42,666 nucleotides of DNA from Candidatus Aenigmatarchaeota archaeon (GCA_021163205.1 JAGGXF010000006.1:1-42666), one strand, 5' to 3'; counted from the stretch's first letter, positions 1 to 7,837 are shown. The notes: generated from the sequence alone by a model not told the origin. Translations and numbers: made by a program.

Positions 1-46
1 AAAGAAAAAGACAAAGAAAAAAACTAAGAAGAAAAAGAGAAAGTAG
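1..46 (+). CDS. C-terminal tail of an unidentified lysine-rich protein (partial)
   Basis: One frame, entering from the left edge, is open up to a TAG at 44-46 and encodes almost only lysine, with a few threonines and an arginine. Lysine-rich C-terminal tails are common on archaeal ribosomal and other nucleic-acid-binding proteins. A terminator-like hairpin follows directly, which supports a real gene end here. Fourteen codons are too few to identify the protein, and a chance open frame in A-rich DNA is possible. Confidence 0.3.
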   Translation, partial: KKKTKKKTKKKKRK

Positions 47-72
47 GGCGAACTAGCCCCTTTTTTATTTTT
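46..72 (+). terminator. GC hairpin followed by T tract
   Basis: A short stem GGGC (46-49) / GCCC (56-59) with a six-base loop is followed at once by a run of Ts from 61. It sits exactly at the stop codon of the upstream gene tail. Archaeal termination depends mainly on the T tract, so the hairpin may be incidental. Confidence 0.45.
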
Positions 73-239
73 CTTAATTTGACTTTTTTCTTTTCACGCA
101 TTTTAATTTTTTGCTGGAGCTACATGTCTTTTTTCTAAAAATTCTAACTATAATTATTACATTAATAGACTTCAAATAAAATTTTGAGAAATATTCTTGA
201 GAAATAAATTATTTATCCTTTAAAAACGGATTGAACATT

Positions 240-890
240 ATGAAGCTAGTGATAAAAGTTGGCGGTTCCCTTGCGATAGGCCCAGAAGGGCCGAGAGGTG
301 ACTACATCAGAAAACTCATTTCTGTTATCAATGAAATTGCACAGAACAATCAGCTTGTTATTGGTATCGGCGGTGGAGGAATGACCAGGCAATACGCGAA
401 AGCGATAGAATCGTTTGGCTTGACAGATGAACAAAAGGAAGAAATGTTTATTGATATTATGCGTTCTAATGTAAGACTGCTTTCTTTCCTGCTTAAAGGC
501 AAGCCTGTTTTTTCTCTGGAAGACTTGAATGAAAAAGAAAAAATACAGACAATAGGTGGTATTGCACCGGGACGAAGCTCTGACGCGAACGCGGCATTGG
601 CAGCAGAAAAAATCAGAGCAGATTTATTTATTATATTGACAGATGTTGACGGGATTTATGAAGAAGACCCGAAAAAGAATAAGAACGCGAAAAAAATCGA
701 TGTCATACCTTTTGATGAGCTTGAAAAATTTGCTATAGAAGGCAGTCCAAATAACTATGGTGTTGTTGATCCCGTAGCAATAAAAGTTATACAAAGATCA
801 AAAATACCCACGATTGTTTGCGATGGTCATGACCCAAGAATAATTCTAAAGATTCTCAACGGCGAGCGAGTTGGGACAAGAATAGAATAA
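240..890 (+). CDS. pyrH: UMP kinase, archaeal type
   Basis: This cytosolic enzyme phosphorylates UMP to UDP in pyrimidine nucleotide synthesis. The 216-residue product has the amino-acid-kinase fold signature. The N-terminal KVGGSL phosphate-binding stretch is at about residue 5, a glycine-rich GIGGGG follows near residue 45, a GRSSDANAALAA segment lies near 116, and LTDVDGIYEEDP, the family's nucleotide-binding motif, is near 135. Length matches archaeal UMP kinases. An in-frame TTG at 231 would add three residues, but ATG 240 gives the usual MKLVIKVGGS start. A TATA-like TTATTTAT at 209-216 lies about 27 nt before this ATG, which suggests a leaderless mRNA. It stands alone, with a divergent-strand tRNA after it. 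The family call is secure. A different amino-acid kinase is unlikely because of the DVDGIY motif and the length. Confidence 0.92.
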   Translation: MKLVIKVGGSLAIGPEGPRGDYIRKLISVINEIAQNNQLVIGIGGGGMTRQYAKAIESFGLTDEQKEEMFIDIMRSNVRLLSFLLKGKPVFSLEDLNEKEKIQTIGGIAPGRSSDANAALAAEKIRADLFIILTDVDGIYEEDPKKNKNAKKIDVIPFDELEKFAIEGSPNNYGVVDPVAIKVIQRSKIPTIVCDGHDPRIILKILNGERVGTRIE

Positions 891-999
891 TTAGTATAAG
901 AATAATAAAACTAACTGGGTCTAGAGATACCGTGCAGATATCTAACTATAACTCTGCTCACAATCACAGGATATGGAATGCGAGATGCGCCCGGGCAGA

Positions 1000-1030
1000 T
1001 GTTCCTCATTGTTTCCGACAAAACAATGAT
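1000..1030 (-). other. T-loop intron of tRNA-Val(CAC)
   Basis: These 31 nt separate TTCAAA (1036-1031) from the last T-loop base (999). The insert folds as TCATTGTTT paired with AAACAATGA, nine base pairs with a six-base loop. Cutting it out joins a seven-base TTCAAAT loop closed by GGCAG/CTGCC. The position is between nucleotides 59 and 60, give or take one base. Confidence 0.8.
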
Positions 1031-1052
1031 TTTGAACTGCCGATCTCTGCCG

Positions 1053-1088
1053 TTTCTTCCACGCTTTTTTGCACGTGATTTTTGCGTG
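1053..1088 (-). other. anticodon-loop intron (37/38) of tRNA-Val(CAC)
   Basis: These 36 nt follow TTCACA (1094-1089) and precede C38 at 1052. CACGC and GCGTG within the insert can pair to form the inner helix. The 37/38 position is the canonical archaeal intron site, cut by the splicing endonuclease EndA. Confidence 0.82.
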
Positions 1089-1103
1089 TGTGAAGGCAGC
1101 GTC

Positions 1104-1140
1104 TTTGTTTTTCACCGCTGTTTCAAACAGCGACGAAATC
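1104..1140 (-). other. D-arm intron of tRNA-Val(CAC)
   Basis: About 36-37 nt interrupt the D arm after GGTTA (1145-1141). A helix of nine or more pairs, TCGTCGCTG with CAGCGGTGA, closes the insert. Its CGCTG-TTTGAAA-CAGCG part mimics a Ser(UGA) anticodon arm. I treat it as intron because the rest of a Ser tRNA does not fit. Boundaries are uncertain by one or two nucleotides at each side. Confidence 0.75.
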
Positions 1141-1255
1141 TAACCAACTAGACCACAGGCGCATGTCGATATATTTTTTCTCTGATAAACTATAAAATGT
1201 TTTAACAAGCTATTATAGACAAGCATGAAGCAATATTCCTATGAAAGGTGTGTTA

Positions 1256-2275
1256 ATGATTAGAGCGAGTGCGCCAGCTAAAGTTATATTGTTCGGAGAA
1301 CACGCGGTCGTGTACGATAAACTTGGGATTGCTGCTGCTGTCGGTATCAGGTCATTTGTCAAGATTAGAGAAAGCAAGGATAAATTTATAACAGTTATAG
1401 ACAATAGGCTCCATCTAACACAAACGTGGACAGAAGCAGAAGTTTTGAAGCTCAAGTATTTCGTAGATGAATCAAGAAAAAAAGAGGACTATGAATCCTT
1501 GAGGCAGTTATCCAAAGAGAGTGTCTTTTCTCCGATAAAATATATAATATCTTTGTTTATTGATGAACACGGTTTTGTTCCTTTTGAGCTTTCATTGGAC
1601 TCAAAAATACCAATGACAAGTGGAATGGGTTCTGGTTCATCCCTTTTTGCTTCTATCGCAGCAGCGGTTGCCGGTTTTTATAGGCTTAACATACAAAAAA
1701 AAGAAATCAGTGATATAACTTATCAGGGGGACATCATAGCTCACGGTGGGACACCATCCGGTATAGATAATAACACTGTGGTTTACGGCGGGTACATAGC
1801 ATTCAGAAAGTCGGAGAAAGTCAAGGTCTTGGACATTGAACAAAAGATACCAATTGTTATCGGCAGTACCGGCATCAAAGGGAATACTGCAGAGCTGGTT
1901 GCCGGTGTCAGAAGTCTCATAAAAGAAAATCCAGAAAAGAAAAAGATATTAGACGAAATAGGCGACATATCCCAGAGGTCTATTGACTTTATAAAAAATG
2001 GCAATTTAGAGGAGCTCGGAGTATTGATGAACAAAAACCACACACTCCTGAGAGAGCTTGGCGTGAGCCACCCCTTGGTTGAGGGGCTCTGTGAAGCTGC
2101 ATGTAACGCAGGTGCGCTGGGTGCCAAGCTTTCCGGGGCTGGCGGCGGTGGGATAATGATAGCTCTCGCAGATAGCAAAGAGAGCCAAAAAAAGATAGCA
2201 GAAGCTATAAAGAAGTCTGGCGGCGATGCAATAATAACTGATATTGGTGTTGATGGGGTCCGTCTGGCAGAATAG
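1256..2275 (+). CDS. mvk: mevalonate kinase
   Basis: This GHMP-family kinase phosphorylates mevalonate to mevalonate 5-phosphate. The 339-residue product opens with ASAPAKVILFGEHAVVY, the family's substrate-binding N terminus. It has the ATP-binding PMTSGMGSGSS near residue 118, GTPSGIDN near 162, and the C-terminal GAKLSGAGGGG near 285. I chose ATG 1256, which has AGGTG at 1245-1249 before it. ATG 1241 would add five residues and lacks a site. A TATA-like TATAAAAT at 1191-1198 can drive it. It is the first gene of the isoprenoid block, whose other members handle the later steps. Phosphomevalonate kinase or galactokinase is less likely, because the GEHAVVY motif and the neighbouring anhydromevalonate enzymes point to mevalonate as the substrate. 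Confidence 0.94.
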   Translation: MIRASAPAKVILFGEHAVVYDKLGIAAAVGIRSFVKIRESKDKFITVIDNRLHLTQTWTEAEVLKLKYFVDESRKKEDYESLRQLSKESVFSPIKYIISLFIDEHGFVPFELSLDSKIPMTSGMGSGSSLFASIAAAVAGFYRLNIQKKEISDITYQGDIIAHGGTPSGIDNNTVVYGGYIAFRKSEKVKVLDIEQKIPIVIGSTGIKGNTAELVAGVRSLIKENPEKKKILDEIGDISQRSIDFIKNGNLEELGVLMNKNHTLLRELGVSHPLVEGLCEAACNAGALGAKLSGAGGGGIMIALADSKESQKKIAEAIKKSGGDAIITDIGVDGVRLAE

Positions 2276-2361
2276 ATATATCTGGTTAAATATCGTATAG
2301 ACATGTTTAAACAACATATCAGGTCGATAAGTTAATGAGTTGGTCGGTAGGTGATAATTGA

Positions 2362-3654
2362 ATGTTGAATTTCATAAAAAAACTGGATAATAATGGTATC
2401 CTCGTAAAGATAAACAAACCAGTTTCTGTTAATTATGAGATGGCTTCTATTATTAAAAGCGTTCAGAGAAGGCCTATACTTTTTACCAAACCTGTCCTGA
2501 AGAACGGGAGAAAGTCAGAATATCCGGTCATAGCAAATTTATGTCCGACCAGGCAGCTGCTTGCAAAGGCTTTGGACACAGAAGAAAAAAATATCTTGAA
2601 AAAGATTTTAGATGCTATTAATAATCCGACAAAGCCAGCATACACAAAAGAAGAATATGAAGAAATCGACACCGATCTATCAAAACTACCTATTCTAACG
2701 CACTTTAAAAAGGATGGCGGGCCTTATGTTTCTGCCGGTGTTGTTGTTGCGAACGACCCAGAATACGGCATCAACTGTTCTTTCCACAGGATGATGGTTA
2801 TTGGAAAAGATAGGATGGTCATAAGAATATTACCGAGACACCTCAACCAATATATCGAGAGAGGGCTCAAGGAATTTTCTATATGTATAGGAATGGAACC
2901 CAATGTCTTGCTGGCATCGGCAATATCTCCAGCTATTGGGCAAAGCGAATTAGAGATAGCCAACACGATGAAACCGACAAAGATAACCGAGATAGATAGC
3001 CATGTTGTTCCTTGCGCAGATTTTGTAATGATAGCCGAGCTAACTGGCGAAACAGATAAAGAAGGGCCTTTCGTGGACCTCACAGAAACATACGACATAG
3101 TTAGAGAGCAGCCTATCATAAAGATTAAAAAAATATTTGTCAGACGGGATGCGATTTATCATGCGATACTACCCGGAGGGCTTGAACATAAGATACTAAT
3201 GGGCGTACCAAGAGAACCGACAATATTTAATGAGGTCAATAAAGTATGTGAGTGTAAAAACGTTTATATAACTCCGGGGGGTTGCTCGTGGTTACACGCT
3301 GTCATTTCAATAAAGAAAAAAAGAAAAGATGATGGTAGGAATGCAATAGAGGCAGCATTCCGAGGTCACAAATCATTAAAACACGTTGTAGTTGTTGACG
3401 ACGATATAAATATCTTTAATCCTGATGATGTTGAATGGGCTATTGCAACGCGTTTCCAGGCAGATAGCGATCTTGTTATAAAAAGAAACGAGTATGGCTC
3501 TTCTCTCGACCCATCAGCAGACCCGCAAACGAGAAAGACAACGAAACTTGGTCTTGATTGCACGATACCGTTTGATAAAAATTTCGAGAGCTTCTCAAAA
3601 GTTGACACACCCTCAAAGAATAAAATAAAAATCGATGACTATTTAGATAATTGA
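2362..3654 (+). CDS. UbiD-family anhydromevalonate phosphate decarboxylase
   Basis: This 430-residue protein belongs to the UbiD family of prenylated-flavin-dependent decarboxylases. Visible family features are the central block LPILTHFKKDGGPYVSAG near residue 109, the NCSFHRM segment near 138 and EGPFVDLTE near 234, which supplies conserved acidic residues. Most UbiD enzymes act on aromatic or acrylic acids. Here the neighbours are mevalonate kinase, both aconitase-X subunits, isopentenyl phosphate kinase and UbiX. The inferred reaction is therefore decarboxylation of trans-anhydromevalonate 5-phosphate to isopentenyl phosphate, as shown for the archaeal mevalonate pathway. ATG 2362 follows a GGTGAT site at 2350-2355. 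Family membership is secure. The specific substrate rests on context. Confidence 0.9.
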   Translation: MLNFIKKLDNNGILVKINKPVSVNYEMASIIKSVQRRPILFTKPVLKNGRKSEYPVIANLCPTRQLLAKALDTEEKNILKKILDAINNPTKPAYTKEEYEEIDTDLSKLPILTHFKKDGGPYVSAGVVVANDPEYGINCSFHRMMVIGKDRMVIRILPRHLNQYIERGLKEFSICIGMEPNVLLASAISPAIGQSELEIANTMKPTKITEIDSHVVPCADFVMIAELTGETDKEGPFVDLTETYDIVREQPIIKIKKIFVRRDAIYHAILPGGLEHKILMGVPREPTIFNEVNKVCECKNVYITPGGCSWLHAVISIKKKRKDDGRNAIEAAFRGHKSLKHVVVVDDDINIFNPDDVEWAIATRFQADSDLVIKRNEYGSSLDPSADPQTRKTTKLGLDCTIPFDKNFESFSKVDTPSKNKIKIDDYLDN

Positions 3655-3704
3655 TCATTTTGGTCTAATCTAAATTATAAGTTGAAATAAAGCTGTTGAT
3701 AAAA

Positions 3705-4871
3705 ATGTACCTAACAAAAGAAGAGGAGAGAATTTACGATGGGGAAGAAGGCGTTGCCAAGCAAAAGGCAATGGAACTTCTCGTGGCACTTGGAAAAATA
3801 TATGGAGCAGATAAGTTGATACCTGTTGGCTCTGCTCAAATTGCTGGCGTTTCGTATAAGACTATAGGAGACGCTGGTATAGATTTCATAAGATTCTTTT
3901 CTGATAATGGCGCAAAGGTTTCTGTTAATAGTTATCTAAATCCTGCTGGTATGGATCTTTCTAATTGGGCTGATGCTGGTGTGAAAAATAGTTTTGCAAA
4001 AAAACAAAACGAAATTATAGAGATTTTCAGAAAGATGGGTATAAACATTACTTGTACGTGCACACCATATTTAATTGGCATAAGGCCAAAGCTTGGTGAA
4101 CATATAGCATGGTCAGAGTCATCTGCTGTTTCTTTTGTCAACTCCATTCTGGGGGCCAGGACAAACCGGGAAGGCGGGCCATCGTCTCTCGCGGCAGCAA
4201 TAATTGGAAAAACTGCCAATTATGGTTATCACCTTGACGAGAACAGAGTTGCAAATTTCTTGGTAAGAGTTAGAGCCAAGCTAAAGACGATCTCAGATTA
4301 TGGTGCTCTTGGTGTGTACGTTGGTAGGCTGGTTCAAAACAGTGTTCCTGCGTTTGAGCTTGTGCAACAAGCCACAGAAGATCAACTAAAAGCTCTCGGA
4401 GCTGCGATGGCAGCATCTGGTGCAGTTGCCTTGTTTTTTGTAAAGGGACAGACGCCAGAATGGTTTCTAGACAGTCCAGAAATAATAGAGGTGAAAGAAG
4501 AGGATATAGAAAAACTGAAAAAGGAATTAACAGACGAGAAAGATGTGGATCATGTTGTTATAGGTTGCCCACACTGTTCCCTCGATGAGATAAAAAACAT
4601 AGCAGAAAAAGTTCACGGTAAGAAACTTAAGAAAGAATTATGGATTTATACATCACGGCAGGTCAAAGAGGAAGCCGATAAACAAGGATATATTGAAATC
4701 ATAAAAGACGCCGGTGGAAAAGTTATTTCTGACACGTGCCCCGTTGTTTCTCCAATAGAAGATATGGGCTTTAAGAGCACCGCCACAAATTCTGGTAAGG
4801 CTGCGCTGTACCTAAAAAAATTATGTAAGCAAAAAATACACTTTGGTGATGTGGAGGAGATAACAGAATGA
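3705..4871 (+). CDS. phosphomevalonate dehydratase large subunit (aconitase X, AcnX)
   Basis: This is the catalytic [Fe-S] subunit of the dehydratase that converts mevalonate 5-phosphate to trans-anhydromevalonate 5-phosphate. The 388-residue product resembles the large chain of aconitase X: an N-terminal LTKEEERIYDGEEG, the KVSVNSYLNPAGMD segment near residue 71, CTCTPYL near 117, GCPHCS near 285 and DTCPVVSP near 343. These cysteines are the likely cluster ligands. ATG 3705 gives the usual MYLTKEEE start, and a TTG at 3696 is in frame but less likely. The stop overlaps the small-subunit start by four bases, so the chains are translationally coupled. Large and small chains are separate here, as in the experimentally studied archaeal enzyme. 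A hydroxyproline-type AcnX is excluded mainly by context. Confidence 0.91.
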   Translation: MYLTKEEERIYDGEEGVAKQKAMELLVALGKIYGADKLIPVGSAQIAGVSYKTIGDAGIDFIRFFSDNGAKVSVNSYLNPAGMDLSNWADAGVKNSFAKKQNEIIEIFRKMGINITCTCTPYLIGIRPKLGEHIAWSESSAVSFVNSILGARTNREGGPSSLAAAIIGKTANYGYHLDENRVANFLVRVRAKLKTISDYGALGVYVGRLVQNSVPAFELVQQATEDQLKALGAAMAASGAVALFFVKGQTPEWFLDSPEIIEVKEEDIEKLKKELTDEKDVDHVVIGCPHCSLDEIKNIAEKVHGKKLKKELWIYTSRQVKEEADKQGYIEIIKDAGGKVISDTCPVVSPIEDMGFKSTATNSGKAALYLKKLCKQKIHFGDVEEITE

Positions 4872-5263
4872 TTATCAAAGGTCGTGTTGTATCAAAGGGG
4901 GTTGCCGAGGGCGAGGCACTTGTATCTAGACATGCCATCAGCTTTCTTGGAGATGTCGATCCGAAGACAGGAAATATCATTAACAGGGGGAGCGATGTTT
5001 TTGGACAGTGCATTGCTGATAAAATTTTCATATTCCCGAATGGGCGAGGCTCTACTGTTGGCAGTTACGTAATTTATCAACTCAAAAAAAATGGCACAGC
5101 GCCCAAAGCCATATTAAACATAGAATCAGAACCAATAGTCGCAGTAGGAGCAATAATATCTGGTATACCACTTATGGATAAACTGGAGAAGAACCCGTTG
5201 GAAATAATAAAAACAGGGCAAAAAGTGAAGGTCAACGCAGAGCATGGATTTATAGAGTTATAA
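4868..5263 (+). CDS. phosphomevalonate dehydratase small subunit (AcnX small chain, DUF126)
   Basis: This 131-residue protein is the swivelling small chain of aconitase X and partners the large subunit encoded just upstream. It starts with IKGRVVSKGVAEGEALVS and carries the conserved FPNGRGSTVGSYV segment near residue 57, whose serine is expected at the active site. An IKTGQKVKVN stretch is near the C terminus. The start overlaps the large-subunit stop (ATGA), showing a coupled pair. Length is typical for the family. Without the large chain it would have no activity of its own. In this block it supports phosphomevalonate dehydration. Confidence 0.92.
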   Translation: MIIKGRVVSKGVAEGEALVSRHAISFLGDVDPKTGNIINRGSDVFGQCIADKIFIFPNGRGSTVGSYVIYQLKKNGTAPKAILNIESEPIVAVGAIISGIPLMDKLEKNPLEIIKTGQKVKVNAEHGFIEL

Positions 5264-5309
5264 CGAATTTTTTCGAGTCCGGTTCGTTGATTTACGATTA
5301 GTAATACAC

Positions 5310-5317
5310 TTAAAAAG
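5310..5317 (+). promoter_or_regulatory. TATA-like box for isopentenyl phosphate kinase
   Basis: TTAAAAAG lies about 24 nt before ATG 5337, the spacing of an archaeal TATA box to its transcription start. The message would therefore begin at or next to the start codon. This divides the isoprenoid block into at least two transcription units. Confidence 0.5.
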
Positions 5318-5336
5318 ATAGTGAAATATTTCTCTC

Positions 5337-6191
5337 ATGATATCTATGCAGCCAGAATTGGTTATGATCAAGCTGGGTGGAAGCCTGTTGACAGACAAAG
5401 CCAAACCATTCACCGTCAGACCAGGTGTAATTAAACGCATAGCAAATGAAATACACAATGCTAGACAAGTAAAGGAGTTGCGTCTTATCGTTGGTCACGG
5501 CGGTGGGTCTTTTCCACACATTCCAGCTAACAAGTATCAAACAAATAAAGGAATTATAAATAAAAAAAGCTACAGAGGGATGGCCGAGGTTCAGGATGCT
5601 GCTTCGAGACTGAACAGGCTTGTAGTTAGAGAACTTTTAGACGCGGGTGAAAACGCTATTTCTATCCAACTATCCAGTTCTGGAATATCTGAAAACAGCC
5701 GCATCCAGTATATGTATACCGAACCAATAATAATGCTGCTCAGTTATGGCATGATACCTGTCCCATATGGAGATGTTTCCTTAGATAAGAAAAAAGGATG
5801 TTCGATTGTGTCAACAGAAGAGATATTTTATTATCTCGCTAAAGAATTAAAAAGGCAGGGGTTCAATCTTACCAAGATAATAAACTGTGGAATTGTTGAT
5901 GGTGTTTTCAGAGGCGATCCAATAAAAAATCCAGACTCTGAAATTATACCAGAGATAACAAACGAGAACATAGACGAAATAAGGAAATATCTTTCTGGTT
6001 CTCATGGTACTGATGTTACTGGGGGAATGCTTTCAAAAGTTGAAAAAATGTTGAAGATAGCAGCAGAGACTGGTGTCGAAACATTTATAATAAATGGTCT
6101 TATCCCCGGGAGAATAGAAAAAGCACTGAAAGGAGAAAATGTGCTTGGCACGCGAATCATAGGCCACAGCCACACGACTGGACGGGGTTGA
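5337..6191 (+). CDS. ipk: isopentenyl phosphate kinase
   Basis: This enzyme phosphorylates isopentenyl phosphate to isopentenyl diphosphate, closing the archaeal mevalonate route. The 284-residue amino-acid-kinase-fold protein has the MIKLGGSLLTDK N-terminal phosphate site and the GHGGGSFPH motif near residue 53. The histidine of that motif is the one characteristic of isopentenyl phosphate kinases. A C-terminal SHGTDVTGGMLSKVEKM segment near 221 binds nucleotide. ATG 5337 suits a leaderless mRNA, and ATG 5346 is the alternative start. The stop overlaps the region just before UbiX. Confusion with other amino-acid kinases such as UMP or glutamate kinase is unlikely given the histidine motif and the neighbours. 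Confidence 0.93.
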   Translation: MISMQPELVMIKLGGSLLTDKAKPFTVRPGVIKRIANEIHNARQVKELRLIVGHGGGSFPHIPANKYQTNKGIINKKSYRGMAEVQDAASRLNRLVVRELLDAGENAISIQLSSSGISENSRIQYMYTEPIIMLLSYGMIPVPYGDVSLDKKKGCSIVSTEEIFYYLAKELKRQGFNLTKIINCGIVDGVFRGDPIKNPDSEIIPEITNENIDEIRKYLSGSHGTDVTGGMLSKVEKMLKIAAETGVETFIINGLIPGRIEKALKGENVLGTRIIGHSHTTGRG

Positions 6192-6196
6192 ATTAT

Positions 6197-6760
6197 ATGA
6201 AGAATAGAATGAAGATTATTGTTGCGATAACTGGAGCATCAGGAGTAATCTATGGCTTGGAACTAGCTAAAAAGCTCAAGAACCACGAACTTTTTATAAT
6301 AGTTACAGAAAATGCAAAGAAGGTTATGGAACACGAAACCAATAACTACAAAGAAGAGCTAGAAAAGTTGAAAGAACTTGGTAAGTTTTTTGAATCCGAC
6401 GATATTGAAGCTCCAATAGCTTCTGGAAGTTTTGGCGTTGATGCTATGGTAGTGTGTCCGTGCTCGATGAAAACATTAGCAGCAATAGCAAACGGTTTTT
6501 CAGACAATCTTGTAGCAAGATGTTCAGATGTTATGATAAAAGAAAAAAGAAGATTGATACTTGTTCCACGGGAAACTCCACTATCCCCGATTCACCTTGA
6601 AAACATGCTTAAGCTTTCAAAAATAGGTATTAGCATAATACCAGCATGTCCAGCTTTTTACAATAAACCCAAAACCGTCAATGATATGGTTAACTTTGTG
6701 ATTGGAAAAATACTTGATATTCTGAAAATAGACAATAATTTGTACAACAGATGGAATTAG
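6197..6760 (+). CDS. ubiX: UbiX flavin prenyltransferase
   Basis: UbiX joins dimethylallyl phosphate to reduced FMN to make prenylated FMN, the cofactor of UbiD-type decarboxylases. The 187-residue product starts with KIIVAITGASGVIYG, the FMN-binding N terminus of the family. It carries VVCPCSMKTLAAIANG near residue 82 and LVPRETPLSPIHLENM near 116, both hallmarks. Start choice is open between ATG 6197 and ATG 6209, and I took the first because of a G-rich stretch before it. It directly follows isopentenyl phosphate kinase and sits 12 nt before the isomerase. A cofactor role for the UbiD decarboxylase encoded about 2.5 kb upstream is the clear inference. Confidence 0.93.
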   Translation: MKNRMKIIVAITGASGVIYGLELAKKLKNHELFIIVTENAKKVMEHETNNYKEELEKLKELGKFFESDDIEAPIASGSFGVDAMVVCPCSMKTLAAIANGFSDNLVARCSDVMIKEKRRLILVPRETPLSPIHLENMLKLSKIGISIIPACPAFYNKPKTVNDMVNFVIGKILDILKIDNNLYNRWN

Positions 6761-6772
6761 TTTGGTGATGCT

Positions 6773-7837
6773 ATGTCAACTGGGAAAAGAAAAGAAGAAC
6801 ATATAAGAATATGCCTGGAAGAAGAGATTGATTCAAACAAATCTCTGTCTGGATTTGATGATGTTTTTCTTCCACACCATGCTTTGCCAGAGATAACTTA
6901 TGATGATGTTGACCTGACAACAAAATTCTTCGGAAAAAAACTCAAGGCGCCGATATTGATAGAAGCCATGACTGGCGGAACAAAAATAGCTGAAAAGATA
7001 AACAAAAACTTGGCATGGGCCGCTGAGCAGGCAGGCATAGCAATGAGTCTGGGGTCTCAGCGCGCTGCGTTGGAAGATCCCTCCTTAGAATCAACATACC
7101 AGGTGCGAGATGTTGCACCAGACATATTTCTTATAGGTAATATCGGGCTCGCACAAGTAGACAAAGAAGAACTTACACGCGTTATACATATGATAGATGC
7201 CGACGCGGTTGCAATCCATTTAAATATTTTACAAGAGCTTGTTCAGCCAGAAGGAGACCGACAAAGTTTACGTGTTACCAAAGATATAATAGAAAAAATA
7301 AAGTTTGTGATAAAAGAAATGTCCAAGCCCGTTATAATCAAAGAAACCGGGTGTGGTGTCTCAAAAGAGGTCGCGATCAGACTCGAGAGTTTTGGGGTAT
7401 CTGCGATAGATATTTCGGGTTTGGGCGGGACAAGTTGGCCACTCGTAGAATCTTTCAGATCCGATACAAGTACGGGAAAAACATTCGCTGGCTGGGGTAT
7501 ACCGACTGTGGTTTCACTCGTGGAATGTTGCGAAAGTGTATCTTTACCAGTGATAGCATCGGGTGGTGTGCGCAGTGGTATTGATATGGCAAAGTCTCTG
7601 GCACTTGGTGCTTCGTTGTGTGGAGCTGCACTACCATTCCTAAAGCCCGCAACAGAGAGTAAAGAAAAGGTTCTTGAAAAGATAGATCAATTCATCAACG
7701 AATTAAAAATAGCTATGGTTCTCGTGAACGCAAAAACAATTGATGACCTAAGGCACAAGCCTGTTCTGGTCACGGGAAAAACAAGAGAAATCCTTGAACT
7801 TAGAGGGTTTGATATTAAAAAATATGCGAGAAGATGA
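6773..7837 (+). CDS. fni: type 2 isopentenyl-diphosphate isomerase (FMN-dependent)
   Basis: This enzyme interconverts IPP and DMAPP, giving the starter unit for archaeal lipid chains. The 354-residue TIM-barrel protein has the type 2 features: RKEEHIRICLEE at the N terminus, IEAMTGGT near residue 63 for FMN and substrate binding, the MSLGSQRAAL segment near 91, a KETGCGVS near 189, the glycine-rich DISGLGGTSW near 212, and ASGGVRSG near 263. ATG 6773 follows a GGTGATG site at 6764-6770. It is unrelated to the type 1 isomerase. It is the last gene of the block, and a T-rich convergent gap follows. Confidence 0.95.
   Translation: MSTGKRKEEHIRICLEEEIDSNKSLSGFDDVFLPHHALPEITYDDVDLTTKFFGKKLKAPILIEAMTGGTKIAEKINKNLAWAAEQAGIAMSLGSQRAALEDPSLESTYQVRDVAPDIFLIGNIGLAQVDKEELTRVIHMIDADAVAIHLNILQELVQPEGDRQSLRVTKDIIEKIKFVIKEMSKPVIIKETGCGVSKEVAIRLESFGVSAIDISGLGGTSWPLVESFRSDTSTGKTFAGWGIPTVVSLVECCESVSLPVIASGGVRSGIDMAKSLALGASLCGAALPFLKPATESKEKVLEKIDQFINELKIAMVLVNAKTIDDLRHKPVLVTGKTREILELRGFDIKKYARR

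Larger units (their letters stand above)
986..1162 (-). tRNA. tRNA-Val(CAC) interrupted by three introns
   Basis: Read on the minus strand, the 5' acceptor GCGCCTG (1162-1156) pairs with CGGGCGC (993-987), followed by discriminator A at 986. CCA is not encoded. The D arm has GTCT/AGAC with loop AGTTGGTTA. The anticodon arm is CTGCC, TTCACAC, GGCAG with anticodon CAC. The variable loop is AGATC, and the T arm is GGCAG, TTCAAAT, CTGCC. These parts are separated by three inserts: about 36 nt in the D arm, 36 nt at the canonical 37/38 site and 31 nt inside the T loop. Each insert is closed by its own helix, as bulge-helix-bulge splicing requires. Removing all three leaves a normal tRNA of about 74 nt. 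The exact D-arm splice point is ambiguous by one or two bases. Confidence 0.87.

Noticed and set aside
1113-1129. CGCTG-TTTGAAA-CAGCG on the minus strand, a perfect anticodon arm for Ser(UGA)
   Set aside because: The surrounding acceptor, variable and T arms only fit when this hairpin is removed as part of the D-arm intron of tRNA-Val. A Ser tRNA would need a normal long variable arm here and five extra bases after the D stem.
1783-2317. Minus-strand frames of 173 and 103 codons opposite mevalonate kinase
   Set aside because: The plus-strand gene has all GHMP kinase motifs across the whole stretch, so the opposite frames are not real.
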